Part shown: positions 51,859-59,620 of the stretch, piece by piece
Numbering within the stretch: position 1 is the stretch's first letter
Layout: the number at the start of each line of letters is the position of its first letter
Origin: UBA10347 sp905182135
GTDB lineage: Bacteria > Actinomycetota > Acidimicrobiia > Acidimicrobiales > UBA10347
Direction: 5' to 3'
NCBI GenBank assembly: GCA_963925805.1
Contig: CAWUSE010000023.1
Span: 124,001-188,000, forward strand
DNA: 64,000 bases
Notes under the pieces: generated by a model
Told to the model about the DNA's origin: nothing
The model's input: the letters and a program-made list of their open reading frames with translations, nothing else
The model's database searches: none
Position numbers and translations under genes: made by a program

Positions 51859-52005
51859 CCAGGCGTACTTCCTGCAGCATTTCAAACAGCTTGTGGGAGC
51901 CTGGAGGTGGCTCGTGACGTGCTCAAGTCGGTATTCGAATCCATCACACTCAACCACTGACAAGCCGGTCAGAAGCCACACGAATGCCTCGTCTACCTGT
52001 AGGGC
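51859..52005 (-). repeat. Segment A: short coding-like segment related to segment B (53820-53966)
   Basis: Read on the minus strand it gives LQVDEAFVWLLTGLSVVEC and TSHLQAPTSCLK. Segment B gives LQEDEEFYRLLTGLSVLYG and TSYVQVPASCCK. About 21 of 48 residues agree, including LLTGLSV and the Cys-Lys end, so the frame has been under selection in at least one. Neither has a good start codon. The two lie in the same direction on either side of the LRR gene. I do not recognise the family. Confidence 0.5.
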
Positions 52006-52206
52006 ACCGGTCCAAAGCAATTCAGACCTCAGGGCGTTACCTGACCCCTGTACAGAATGCCGTATACGCCCTACCGTCTAGGAGCGAATCCGGTGGGCTG
52101 GCTTGTTTGAAGTCTTTGAGCGTCTCGTATCGCAGTCGCTGGCGGGCACTGGCATGGTTGAAGTCTTTGTTGACGTGAGTGTTTGAGGTTTCGGTAGTCC
52201 GCGCAT

Positions 52207-52244
52207 AGCTAACTGGCGAACCCTTTCGGGTCAGCCAGTTAGCT
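52207..52244 (-). terminator. Strong hairpin downstream of the LRR gene
   Basis: AGCTAACTGGC (52207-52217) pairs perfectly with GCCAGTTAGCT (52234-52244); inside it ACCC/GGGT forms a second short stem. It lies 77 bases past the LRR stop. No T-tract follows on either strand, so intrinsic termination is not certain. Confidence 0.55.
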
Positions 52245-52320
52245 GAAGTTCCCGTGTTGTTACCTGCGCCTAAACGGTGCGCCGGGTCGATGTCTGTGTG
52301 TAGCGGAGCCGTTGTCAGCG

Positions 52321-53733
52321 CTATCGGCGTCGACGACTCGCTGTCATCATGAGAGCGCCAGCGCCAGTAATAGCGAGCGCTAACTGCGCCAGACCTGAAC
52401 CAGTTCCAGTGAACGCAAGCACCGGCACAGCAGCAGCTACAGCGTCAGCAGCAGTTTCAGTGTCAGTTTCAGCAGCTTCAGTATGAGTTTCAGTTTCGCA
52501 TCCAGCAGCCGGCGCAGTTGTTGGCGCCAAGATAGTGACGGTACTGGTGTAGTTCCCGCCATTCCCGCCATTAAGCAGCGTCGCACGGAACGTGAAGACC
52601 GGCCCAAAACCGTCTGGGTAGGTAAAGCTAATGATCCCATCAGATGGCAACAAACCCTCAAACACCACCGGGTTAGTGTCCACCGAAACCGGCACCAAGA
52701 GGTCGAGCAAGCCCATCAAACCTGAAGGCACCTGGACCTTCACGACGCCGCACTCATGGGGTCCCTCCAGCACAGTTACTCCTTCACAGACAGCACCACA
52801 TACGACAGGAGCCGGTGTAGGTGCCGGCATGCATGCGTCGTCCAACGCCAGACCATTGGTGCCGGCCGTGTCGATGGCGCCGGTGACAAAAGCTGTAACC
52901 GCATCACTAGCCCACAAACACCCATTCGGGTTCAGGGCCAGGCTGAGGAGGTTGATGAGGTCGCCGATTGATGCAGGAATCTCACCCGACAAACCATTCC
53001 CGCCCAGGTACAGGCCTCTGAGGCTGGCGAGGTTGCCGATTGATGCAGGAATCTCACCCGACAACTCGTTGTCGGACAGGTACAGGGTTTGGAGGTTGGT
53101 GAGGTTGCCGATTTCTGTGGGGATGGCACCCAACAAATCATTATCGAACAGGTAGAGGACTTGGAGATTGGTGAGGTTGCCGATTTCTGTGGGGATGGCA
53201 CCCGACAAATCATTGCCGGACAGGGACAGGGTTTGGAGGTTGGCGAGGTTGCCGATTGATGCAGGGATCTCATCCGACAAATCATTGTTGAACAGGTTCA
53301 GGACTTGGAGGTTGGTGAGGTTGCCGATTTCTGTGGGGATGGCACCCGACAAATCATTGTTGTACAGGTTCAGGGTTTGGAGGTTGGTGAGGTTGCCGAT
53401 TGATGCAGGGATCGCATCCGACAACTTATTGTTGTAGAGGTTCAACAAGGTGACGGAACCGCCGGTGGCATTGGAGCAGGTGACTCCGTACCAGCCGCAT
53501 GGATTATCGCCTAGTAGCCAGTTGGCTTTGCTGACCCAGGTGGCGGCACCGCCGGTCGCGTTGTAGAGATCGACGAGTGCATCACACTCAGCCTTGGAGA
53601 TGGTGGCGGCTGTGCAGTCGGTTACCCCTTGTGCTGATGCAGGGGGTGCGGTAGCGACCGGAACGATTAATGCTGCGATCATGGTGAACACGGCCAACAC
53701 AACAAGACGCCGCAGATCCCCCAAATGACTCAT
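52321..53733 (-). CDS. Secreted leucine-rich-repeat protein with LAXTG-type wall anchor
   Basis: 470 residues from ATG 53733 (AAAAGG 8 bases ahead). Signal peptide about 1-35, ending APPASAQG. A cap region (40-92) ends in NPCGWYGVTC, as in plant-type LRR proteins. Seven to eight 24-residue repeats (about 93-270) follow the plant-specific consensus (IGNLTNLQTLNLYNNDLSG, IP). A Cys-containing beta-rich region (about 300-410) and a Thr/Glu/Ala stretch precede LAFTG (about 439-443), a hydrophobic segment and a final RRRR: a class E sortase (LAXTG) signal. The protein should be displayed on the cell wall, probably for adhesion or ligand binding. A longer frame to 53826 exists but lacks the signal-peptide start. 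Confidence 0.85.
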   Translation of the reverse strand: MSHLGDLRRLVVLAVFTMIAALIVPVATAPPASAQGVTDCTAATISKAECDALVDLYNATGGAATWVSKANWLLGDNPCGWYGVTCSNATGGSVTLLNLYNNKLSDAIPASIGNLTNLQTLNLYNNDLSGAIPTEIGNLTNLQVLNLFNNDLSDEIPASIGNLANLQTLSLSGNDLSGAIPTEIGNLTNLQVLYLFDNDLLGAIPTEIGNLTNLQTLYLSDNELSGEIPASIGNLASLRGLYLGGNGLSGEIPASIGDLINLLSLALNPNGCLWASDAVTAFVTGAIDTAGTNGLALDDACMPAPTPAPVVCGAVCEGVTVLEGPHECGVVKVQVPSGLMGLLDLLVPVSVDTNPVVFEGLLPSDGIISFTYPDGFGPVFTFRATLLNGGNGGNYTSTVTILAPTTAPAAGCETETHTEAAETDTETAADAVAAAVPVLAFTGTGSGLAQLALAITGAGALMMTASRRRR

Positions 53734-53819
53734 AAACAAAACCTTTTCTAACGCTAGGAATTTCGGTTGGCCAGCAATACCGAACGGCGAACATGGTACG
53801 CCTTCGGTGGTCGGGGAAG

Positions 53820-53966
53820 CACACAATGCTGATTGAAGCGTTTACAACAGCTCGCCGGAACCTGGACGTAGCTCGTGATGTCCACGCCCAGGTGTTCGAA
53901 TCGGTCACCGTAAAGCACCGATAAGCCGGTCAGAAGACGGTAAAACTCCTCGTCTTCCTGCAGGGA
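53820..53966 (-). repeat. Segment B: short coding-like segment related to segment A
   Basis: Lies directly upstream of the LRR gene on the same strand, in an open frame 53993-53754. Shares the LQxDExF, LLTGLSV, DxFE and QxPxSC blocks with segment A. It ends where DUF5995-like sequence resumes on the other strand, so it marks the right edge of the inserted stretch. Confidence 0.5.
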
Positions 53967-53973
53967 GATCAAC

Positions 53974-54324
53974 GCAGCTGTTGATTGGGGCAAGTTTGGA
54001 GACTGGCCGCGTGTGGCGGCTCTCGATGCGATCTCCGCCCGACGCTACATCCATGCATCTCGAACGAACCAGGCTGGCGGAGCGCCGAGCGGTGCCTAGA
54101 CGGAGTCGTTTCTTGGAACGATGAAGCGCCGTCCGATCATCGTCCAGCAGTTACTCACGGGCATGAACGGACACATCAACCTGGCTTTGGGAATCTCTGC
54201 GGCCATTGTGGCTCCCGGTGATCAAGTCGGCTCGTTGCTTGTCGACTTCAACACCGTCAACGCCGTGCTGGGGAGTGTTCCCAAACGGTTCACGACTGAG
54301 GCCGGCCGACTCGGGCTGGAGTAG
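53974..54324 (+). pseudogene. Central/C-terminal fragment of a DUF5995-like protein
   Basis: Reading from about 53974: FGDWPRVAALDAISARRYIH, an in-frame TAG at 54097-54099 where the family usually has Trp, then MKRRPIIVQQLLTGMNGHIN and LALGISAAIVAPGDQ, matching the DUF5995 core (RPIVLQHLLLGMNAHINLDLG). It stops at 54324, short of the family's usual C-terminus. Together with 51596-51736 it makes one gene broken by the intervening LRR-bearing stretch. Confidence 0.6.
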
Positions 54325-54447
54325 CCAACGTCGATAGTGTTGGCTATCAGATCGGGCGTTGTTTACCTGGCATAGGTTGTGCTCTAACGGAGAATCCTGA
54401 GCTGCACTCCGTGAGAGTGGCGGGCTGGTGTAGCTCTCCGCTCGGTC

Positions 54448-55737
54448 TTACGAGGTGCCCCGGAGATGTGACCCTTCGCCGATGCCCAGCGGCGCGCTCT
54501 GCCCGCCGGCTCGGGCCTTTCCCACCACGTCACGCAGCGTGAAAGGAGCGTTGAGTTCCTCGGCGGTTGAGTCTGGGTTTAGCTCACCGACGCGGACGTA
54601 CGTGCCGCGATCGGCAGCGATCCGGAAGTCCACCAGTGCGCCTGCCGCTTCGCCGGCGCTCCCCGCTGCCCCGAATCCGTGGCCTTCGTTGGTCTGGCCA
54701 TAAGTTGCAGCCTGAAAGCCCATGCGATGGAGGAGCTTGGAGCTAGCGCGCTCAAGCACTTCGGGGCGCACGGAGAGCATCCAGTTCTCCTGCTGGCGCA
54801 ACCAGCCGACCTGCATGCCATTCAACATCACGATGCGTGGTGTATCGGTGCGATTGATCCCTGTGCTGTGGAGAAGCCGCCCATCGATTACCACCATCGT
54901 GCCGGCTTCAGCGTCCAGATTGATCGCCGGCGCAAGAGCTCCAACGGGCTCTCCAGCACGGGCGGCGTCGGTGAGCACGCGATGGCTCCCAGGAATGAGG
55001 AGCGTGCCACCATTCTGCTCATCGATATCAGTGACGGGCGTCAAGATGTTGACAGTCAAGGGGTGGCGCGACTCTGGAGCAATACCTTGGTCCTGATGCA
55101 AAGCTTGCGGCACGCCGCCACGAATGGAGATCGCTGCAATTAACGATGTGCAGATCCAGCCAGGGCCGAGGGCCTCGTCGACGAGCTGCTCGACGAGTGG
55201 TCCTCCCTGTACCACGCTCGGATCCTGCTCGATTAGGGCCTCGAAACATTGGCCCTTGTTCACGCAACAGTTGATGTTCTGTCCGCTCTGGGTTCTCTGC
55301 GCGATTCCAGCGAGCCGCTCGCCCTCCGCCTGCTCGAGCACACGCTGACGAATAATCGCGACTTGGTCTGGGGCGATCGCGCCCTCGACCTTGCAGTAGC
55401 CCCACTCGACGAAGTCACGTCGTAGCCGCTCGATGTCTCGCGAAGCTATGGGGAGGTCGACGTTTTGCCAGTCTGGGTGTTTCGCTCCGGTTGTGGTGTC
55501 GTAGTAAGAGCCCGGCCGGTACTCCCATTGGCCCCATTCACCGCTGCGTTTTGGCGGGACGAAGTAGATCTCGGGGTTGTTAGCAAGTACCGAAGCCATC
55601 GGCTCTTTTGATGCCACTTGGGCGTGGTACATCTGGGTCTCGGGCGCCGACCGGGTTCGCACGTGCTCGGGATCGAACTCCTGCGGGACGGACCCGGGCT
55701 TCACCATGACGTCAGTCTTCTGCACTGGACTTCCCAT
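54448..55737 (-). CDS. Phytanoyl-CoA dioxygenase (PhyH)-family protein
   Basis: 429 residues. An Fe(II)/2-oxoglutarate oxygenase: the metal-binding His-x-Asp is in ALHQDQGIAP, the distal His in DGRLLHSTGINRT, and GGTLLIPGSHRVLTD is typical of PhyH. The N-terminal 90 residues are an extension with aromatic residues (GQWEYRPGSYYD). The substrate is unknown; the family hydroxylates acyl-CoAs and secondary metabolites. ATG 55737 has TAGGTT (minus strand, 55745-55750) 7 bases ahead. It is divergent from the NTF2-like gene. Confidence 0.9.
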   Translation of the reverse strand: MGSPVQKTDVMVKPGSVPQEFDPEHVRTRSAPETQMYHAQVASKEPMASVLANNPEIYFVPPKRSGEWGQWEYRPGSYYDTTTGAKHPDWQNVDLPIASRDIERLRRDFVEWGYCKVEGAIAPDQVAIIRQRVLEQAEGERLAGIAQRTQSGQNINCCVNKGQCFEALIEQDPSVVQGGPLVEQLVDEALGPGWICTSLIAAISIRGGVPQALHQDQGIAPESRHPLTVNILTPVTDIDEQNGGTLLIPGSHRVLTDAARAGEPVGALAPAINLDAEAGTMVVIDGRLLHSTGINRTDTPRIVMLNGMQVGWLRQQENWMLSVRPEVLERASSKLLHRMGFQAATYGQTNEGHGFGAAGSAGEAAGALVDFRIAADRGTYVRVGELNPDSTAEELNAPFTLRDVVGKARAGGQSAPLGIGEGSHLRGTS

Positions 55738-55897
55738 AAGACATAACCTAGATCAACGCGCTGGACGAGCAAGACTCTGGCGGGTGGCGACTCGGTTTGC
55801 GGTTCGAGAGGTCGAGCTGAGGTGGGCAGTCCTATGCAGTGCCATCCTGCAAGTAGGCGACGGTGCCGTCGTACCAGTTGCCCGGTCAGGGAGGGCT

Positions 55898-56341
55898 ATG
55901 GTCAGCTTCATGGCCGAATCGAAGATCGAGATCGTGACGACATTCCTGAAGGCGTTCGGGCGTCAGGACATCGATAGCGCGATGAGTCACATCGCCCCCG
56001 ACGTCGAATGGCATTACCACGTGGGGACCCGCCCGGTGATCGGCAGTGAGCACGTTCGCAAGGTTCTCAACAAGCTTGGCCAGCACCAGATCGACTCTCG
56101 GTGGCGCACCATCCGCTGGGCCGAGGCGGGCAACACCTTGATGATCGAGGCGGTCGAGGATTACCTCAACCCCAAGGATCACCGCGCACAAGTGCCGTAC
56201 ATGGGCGCCTACGACTTCGACGCCGACAACCTGATCACTGCATGGCGTGACTACTTTGACCTCGAACTGCTGATGAAGAGCGACCGAGGCGAGCCGATGG
56301 ACGTCTGGGTACAAGCACTGATTGACGCCGAACCCACGTAG
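55898..56341 (+). CDS. NTF2-like/SnoaL-type protein (limonene-epoxide hydrolase-like fold)
   Basis: 147 residues from ATG 55898, with GGGAGGG immediately ahead. The cone-shaped NTF2 fold is indicated by VTTFLKAFGRQDIDSAMSHI, APDVEWHYHVGTRPV, IEAVEDYL and the C-terminal ITAWRDYFDLELLMK. Members include limonene-epoxide hydrolase, ketosteroid isomerase and many small-molecule-binding proteins. The specific reaction cannot be given. The longer frame upstream overlaps the PhyH gene and is not used. Confidence 0.85.
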   Translation: MVSFMAESKIEIVTTFLKAFGRQDIDSAMSHIAPDVEWHYHVGTRPVIGSEHVRKVLNKLGQHQIDSRWRTIRWAEAGNTLMIEAVEDYLNPKDHRAQVPYMGAYDFDADNLITAWRDYFDLELLMKSDRGEPMDVWVQALIDAEPT

Positions 56342-56634
56342 CCGAAGTCATCTGGACTACGGCCAACAACTCGGGCTTCAGCTCCAACCAAACGCAGCCA
56401 GCTGCGCATCCACGCAGAGCGGGACATCGCTGGAAGGTACGCGCAGTTTCACAAGCGGTCGAAACTGCTGACAGAACAGAAAGGTCGACGCCCAATGTCG
56501 GCGTGACAGAGCCACCGCTGGATCTCAAGGGGATGTTGACGCAGCTTGGATCTCTAGGGAGCCTCTTTGGTGGTCACCAGATGCATCGACGCGAGGACCA
56601 GACTCTTTCTCGGGTGTCTGGCTATCGTCTGGAC

Positions 56635-57642
56635 ATGACCCGTATTGCACGCCACGTCAACCTCGCCTCCCGCCCGAACGGGGCGCCCGTTGCTGAAAAT
56701 TTCAATGTGGTAGAAGCTGAGGTACCTGTCGCGCAGGACGGCGAGATCGTCGTCGCCAATCGGTTCATGTCGGTCGATCCGTACATGCGGGGCCGGATGA
56801 ACGACGTGAAGTCGTATGTGCCGCCGTTTCAGATTGGTCAGCCGCTCGAGGGTGGCGCTGTCGGTGAAGTGATCGAGTCGAACTCGCCTAACGTTGCTGT
56901 CGGCGACCACGTGGTCCATGGTCTCGGCTGGCGTGAGATCGCAGTTTTACCGGCATCACAGACGCAGCCGGCGGCACGCGTCGACGGCGTCTCGCTCTCG
57001 GCCTACCTCGGTGTACTCGGGATGCCAGGTATGACCGCCTACGCCGGGCTGCTCGATGTTGCGTCCTTCAAGGAAGGCGACGCAGTGTTCGTGTCGGGTG
57101 CAGCTGGTGCTGTCGGCTCGCTCGTCGGCCAGCTCGCGAAGTTAAAGGGTGCGTCGCTTGTCATTGGTTCCGCCGGTTCTGACGAGAAGGTTGCCTGGCT
57201 CACTGAAGAGCTGGGCTATGACACGGCGTTCAACTACAAGTCCGACCCCGTCGCCAAACAACTGTTCGCTGCCGCACCTGATGGCATTGATGTGTACTTC
57301 GACAACGTCGGTGGGGAACACCTACAGGCGGCGCTGCATGCGCTCAACGTGCACGGCCGTGTGGCGTTGTGCGGTGCCATATCGGTCTATAACAATACTG
57401 AACCGGCGCCAGGGCCGAACAATCTGACCCTAGCGATCGGCAAGCGCCTCAACATGCGTGGCTTCATCGTCAGCGATCACGCCAGCATGCGCGACGACTT
57501 CCTGCGCGAGGTCGGTGGGTGGATCGCCGATGGCACGATCAAAGCCGAGGAGACCGTGATGCACGGCATCGAGAGCGCCGCCGATGCGTTCATTGGACTG
57601 CTTGCCGGTGCTAACACTGGCAAGATGGTCGTCGAATTCTGA
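56635..57642 (+). CDS. Zinc-free MDR-type NADP-dependent oxidoreductase
   Basis: 335 residues from ATG 56635, with TATCGT (56623-56628) 6 bases ahead; the frame further up is not family-like. FMSVDPYMRGRMND near the N-terminus and the nucleotide-binding VSGAAGAVGSLVGQLAK place it in the MDR group of prostaglandin reductase/curcumin reductase-like double-bond reductases; YFDNVGGEHLQAAL and RVALCGAISVYN follow the family. No catalytic zinc ligands. It probably reduces an alpha,beta-unsaturated ketone or aldehyde with NADPH. Confidence 0.93.
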   Translation: MTRIARHVNLASRPNGAPVAENFNVVEAEVPVAQDGEIVVANRFMSVDPYMRGRMNDVKSYVPPFQIGQPLEGGAVGEVIESNSPNVAVGDHVVHGLGWREIAVLPASQTQPAARVDGVSLSAYLGVLGMPGMTAYAGLLDVASFKEGDAVFVSGAAGAVGSLVGQLAKLKGASLVIGSAGSDEKVAWLTEELGYDTAFNYKSDPVAKQLFAAAPDGIDVYFDNVGGEHLQAALHALNVHGRVALCGAISVYNNTEPAPGPNNLTLAIGKRLNMRGFIVSDHASMRDDFLREVGGWIADGTIKAEETVMHGIESAADAFIGLLAGANTGKMVVEF

Positions 57643-57678
57643 GCCGCAAGCCCGCCAACTCATATCGTCCAAACGCGC

Positions 57679-57945
57679 CTAAGCGACCAAGGCGAATCTG
57701 TGTAGTGGCAAGTTCTGATTAGGCCGCGAGCGATTGAATGCTTTTTCGTCTTGGACCTGGGTGTGATGCACCAGGCGGTCCTCGTCGAGCGCAATGTAGG
57801 ATTGGATCTCGTTGGGTAGGGCTTCGGAATCGCTCAGTGGGAGCTCTTCGACCCAACCATCGAGTCGACGGCCAATAAACAGCGCTTTACGGCCACGTTC
57901 TAGATCGGTCGGATTCCAGGATTGAACTCCCCGGGTACGTCGCAC
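57679..57945 (-). pseudogene. Remnant of a TauD/TfdA-family dioxygenase
   Basis: 88 residues. GRKALFIGRRLDGWVEELPL and SDSEAL match a segment late in 2-oxoglutarate-dependent TauD/TfdA dioxygenases; the next part, HHTQVQDEKAF, matches their extreme end (HRTTIxGDxP), but the roughly 45 residues between, which hold the last iron-binding His and the substrate Arg, are missing. The first two thirds of the enzyme are not found upstream. So this is a decayed fragment with an internal deletion. Confidence 0.5.
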
Positions 57946-58092
57946 CGATGTGGGGACGGCGCATGTCCATGGGGAAGATCACCGGTGCTCGTGTGGGCGG
58001 GATCGTGCTTGATACGCGTGCGACCGGAGCGGGCTCCAACGCCCCGAAGCGTCCGCTGAATTGCTGTAGTTACGCGGCTGGTGCGCTTCTCA

Positions 58093-59121
58093 TCAGCTCG
58101 AATGCAGAAGGGGCACGCGGTATGCAGTCGCTGCGGTGTCATGAAAGAGGAAGCGCTTCTCGTCGGGGGAGTAGCCGGCCGCAATGCGCTTATAGGCGTT
58201 CCACAGCACGACATATCCGGCGCCGCGTTTGTCGACCGGAAAGTTCGACTCGAACATGCAACGCTGCGGGCCGAAGAGTTCGATGGCCCGTTGGATCGGT
58301 TCGGCCCAAACCGCGGCCAACTCCTCCGATGTCGCCGGCGTCGCCCGCTTATCCCATCGATAGCCCATCATCGGCATGCCAATCCCGCCGGTCTTGAGGA
58401 ACGTATTGGGCAAGGCCGCGAGCTCGGCCATAGCGTCGTACCAGAAGCCCAGAATCTCATGGCGGCGATCCTTGTACGGCCCAGTTCCGAGGAAGCCACC
58501 GAGGTGGTCGATCACGATGGGGGTGTCGGGGCAGGCTCGGGCCGCCGCGGCTAGCAGGGGAAGTTGTGGGTGGTACACCATGGCATCGAACGTGTAGCCC
58601 AGCTCGCCCACGGTTCGCAGACCATCGAGAAACGCTGATCCGTCCATTGGAGCGTTGTCGTACATGGCCAGCGGTGGATGGTCGTCGGCGGCGGTGATGT
58701 ACCGCACACCTCGGAAGCGTCCCCGCCCGGCTTTGTCGAGCGCCGCAAGAACTTCCTCGACCTCTCTGCCAAGTGAAAGGTCGGCATTGCCCATGATCCC
58801 TGCGATTTCGGTCTTTCCTGACGCAGCGCTCTGCTCTGCCAACTCGGCGACGAATTCGACTTCGCCGACCGATCGGAGATGCTGTGGGCCGTCTTGGCGA
58901 TACTCGGCGTGACATTCGAGGAAGATTGAGCGAACTACGTTGTGACCCGCTGAAGTGTCGTCGTGAAAGTCAGTGAGGGTATAGGGCCATCCCGTGTGGC
59001 CGCTATCAAGCCACAGGTGATGATGCGCATCGCAGATTGGTAGGTCTGGCTCTAAAGCGGTCTCGGACACCTGCGCAATCCACGCCTCGTGGTCCGTGAG
59101 CGTTCGGTCGTTGGTAGCCAT
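58093..59121 (-). CDS. Amidohydrolase-2 family (COG3618) TIM-barrel hydrolase
   Basis: 342 residues from ATG 59121. The metal-binding HxH at the first strand is in CDAHHHLWLD; FRGVRYITAADDHPP, PIVIDHLGGFLG and FESNFPVDKRG are later family blocks. The group includes lactonases (for example 2-pyrone-4,6-dicarboxylate and sugar lactonases) and decarboxylases; the substrate cannot be named. An alternative upstream start is possible at 59145. It is one of several catabolic genes here and faces the TauD remnant downstream. Confidence 0.9.
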   Translation of the reverse strand: MATNDRTLTDHEAWIAQVSETALEPDLPICDAHHHLWLDSGHTGWPYTLTDFHDDTSAGHNVVRSIFLECHAEYRQDGPQHLRSVGEVEFVAELAEQSAASGKTEIAGIMGNADLSLGREVEEVLAALDKAGRGRFRGVRYITAADDHPPLAMYDNAPMDGSAFLDGLRTVGELGYTFDAMVYHPQLPLLAAAARACPDTPIVIDHLGGFLGTGPYKDRRHEILGFWYDAMAELAALPNTFLKTGGIGMPMMGYRWDKRATPATSEELAAVWAEPIQRAIELFGPQRCMFESNFPVDKRGAGYVVLWNAYKRIAAGYSPDEKRFLFHDTAATAYRVPLLHSS

Positions 59122-59620
59122 AGTTCTCGTCAGTCCCGGCCACACTCGTGACCACGATCGAACCTTAGCCCTGCGGGATCTGGGCTAGGTCATCGCAATC
59201 GCCCCGTTGATTATCTCCGCAGTCATGAAGGCGTGGCTGAGTCTTGGTCGTGTTGTGTTTGCTGTAGAGAAGGGGGCTGAAGGCTGGATAGCTCCAATAG
59301 CTCACGAGCGGGTCGATACCGAGGGGAGCAAAGACGGGAGCCGGTCCGTCAAGAACCTGTTGGAAGAACACCATCTTGTGTGCCGCGGCTGGCGATCCTT
59401 TGGCTTATGAGCCACCCGGTCGGAGCGGGTGATAGTCCAGCGGTATGCAGGTTCCGTCGCTATCTCAATCAGGATGGGATCTCGAACCGACGATCGCTGA
59501 ACCATCCTCAACTAGCATTGGGCTGACCCGACGGACCGGTCGGGCAACGCTATGACCCTGAGGGGATTTGACTATTGTGTGGCTGTCGCTAGGCACAGAA
59601 GAACCAAGCTGGTGGGCCTG
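59122..59620. other. About 500-base divergent intergenic region
   Basis: Separates the amidohydrolase (minus) from the thiolase (plus). No recognisable gene, hairpin or clear promoter pair is seen. Confidence 0.45.

Noticed and set aside
52930..53440. Regular 72-base repeats resembling a repeat array or CRISPR
   Set aside because: Repeats are continuous without unique spacers and are in phase with 24-residue leucine-rich repeats; they are coding.
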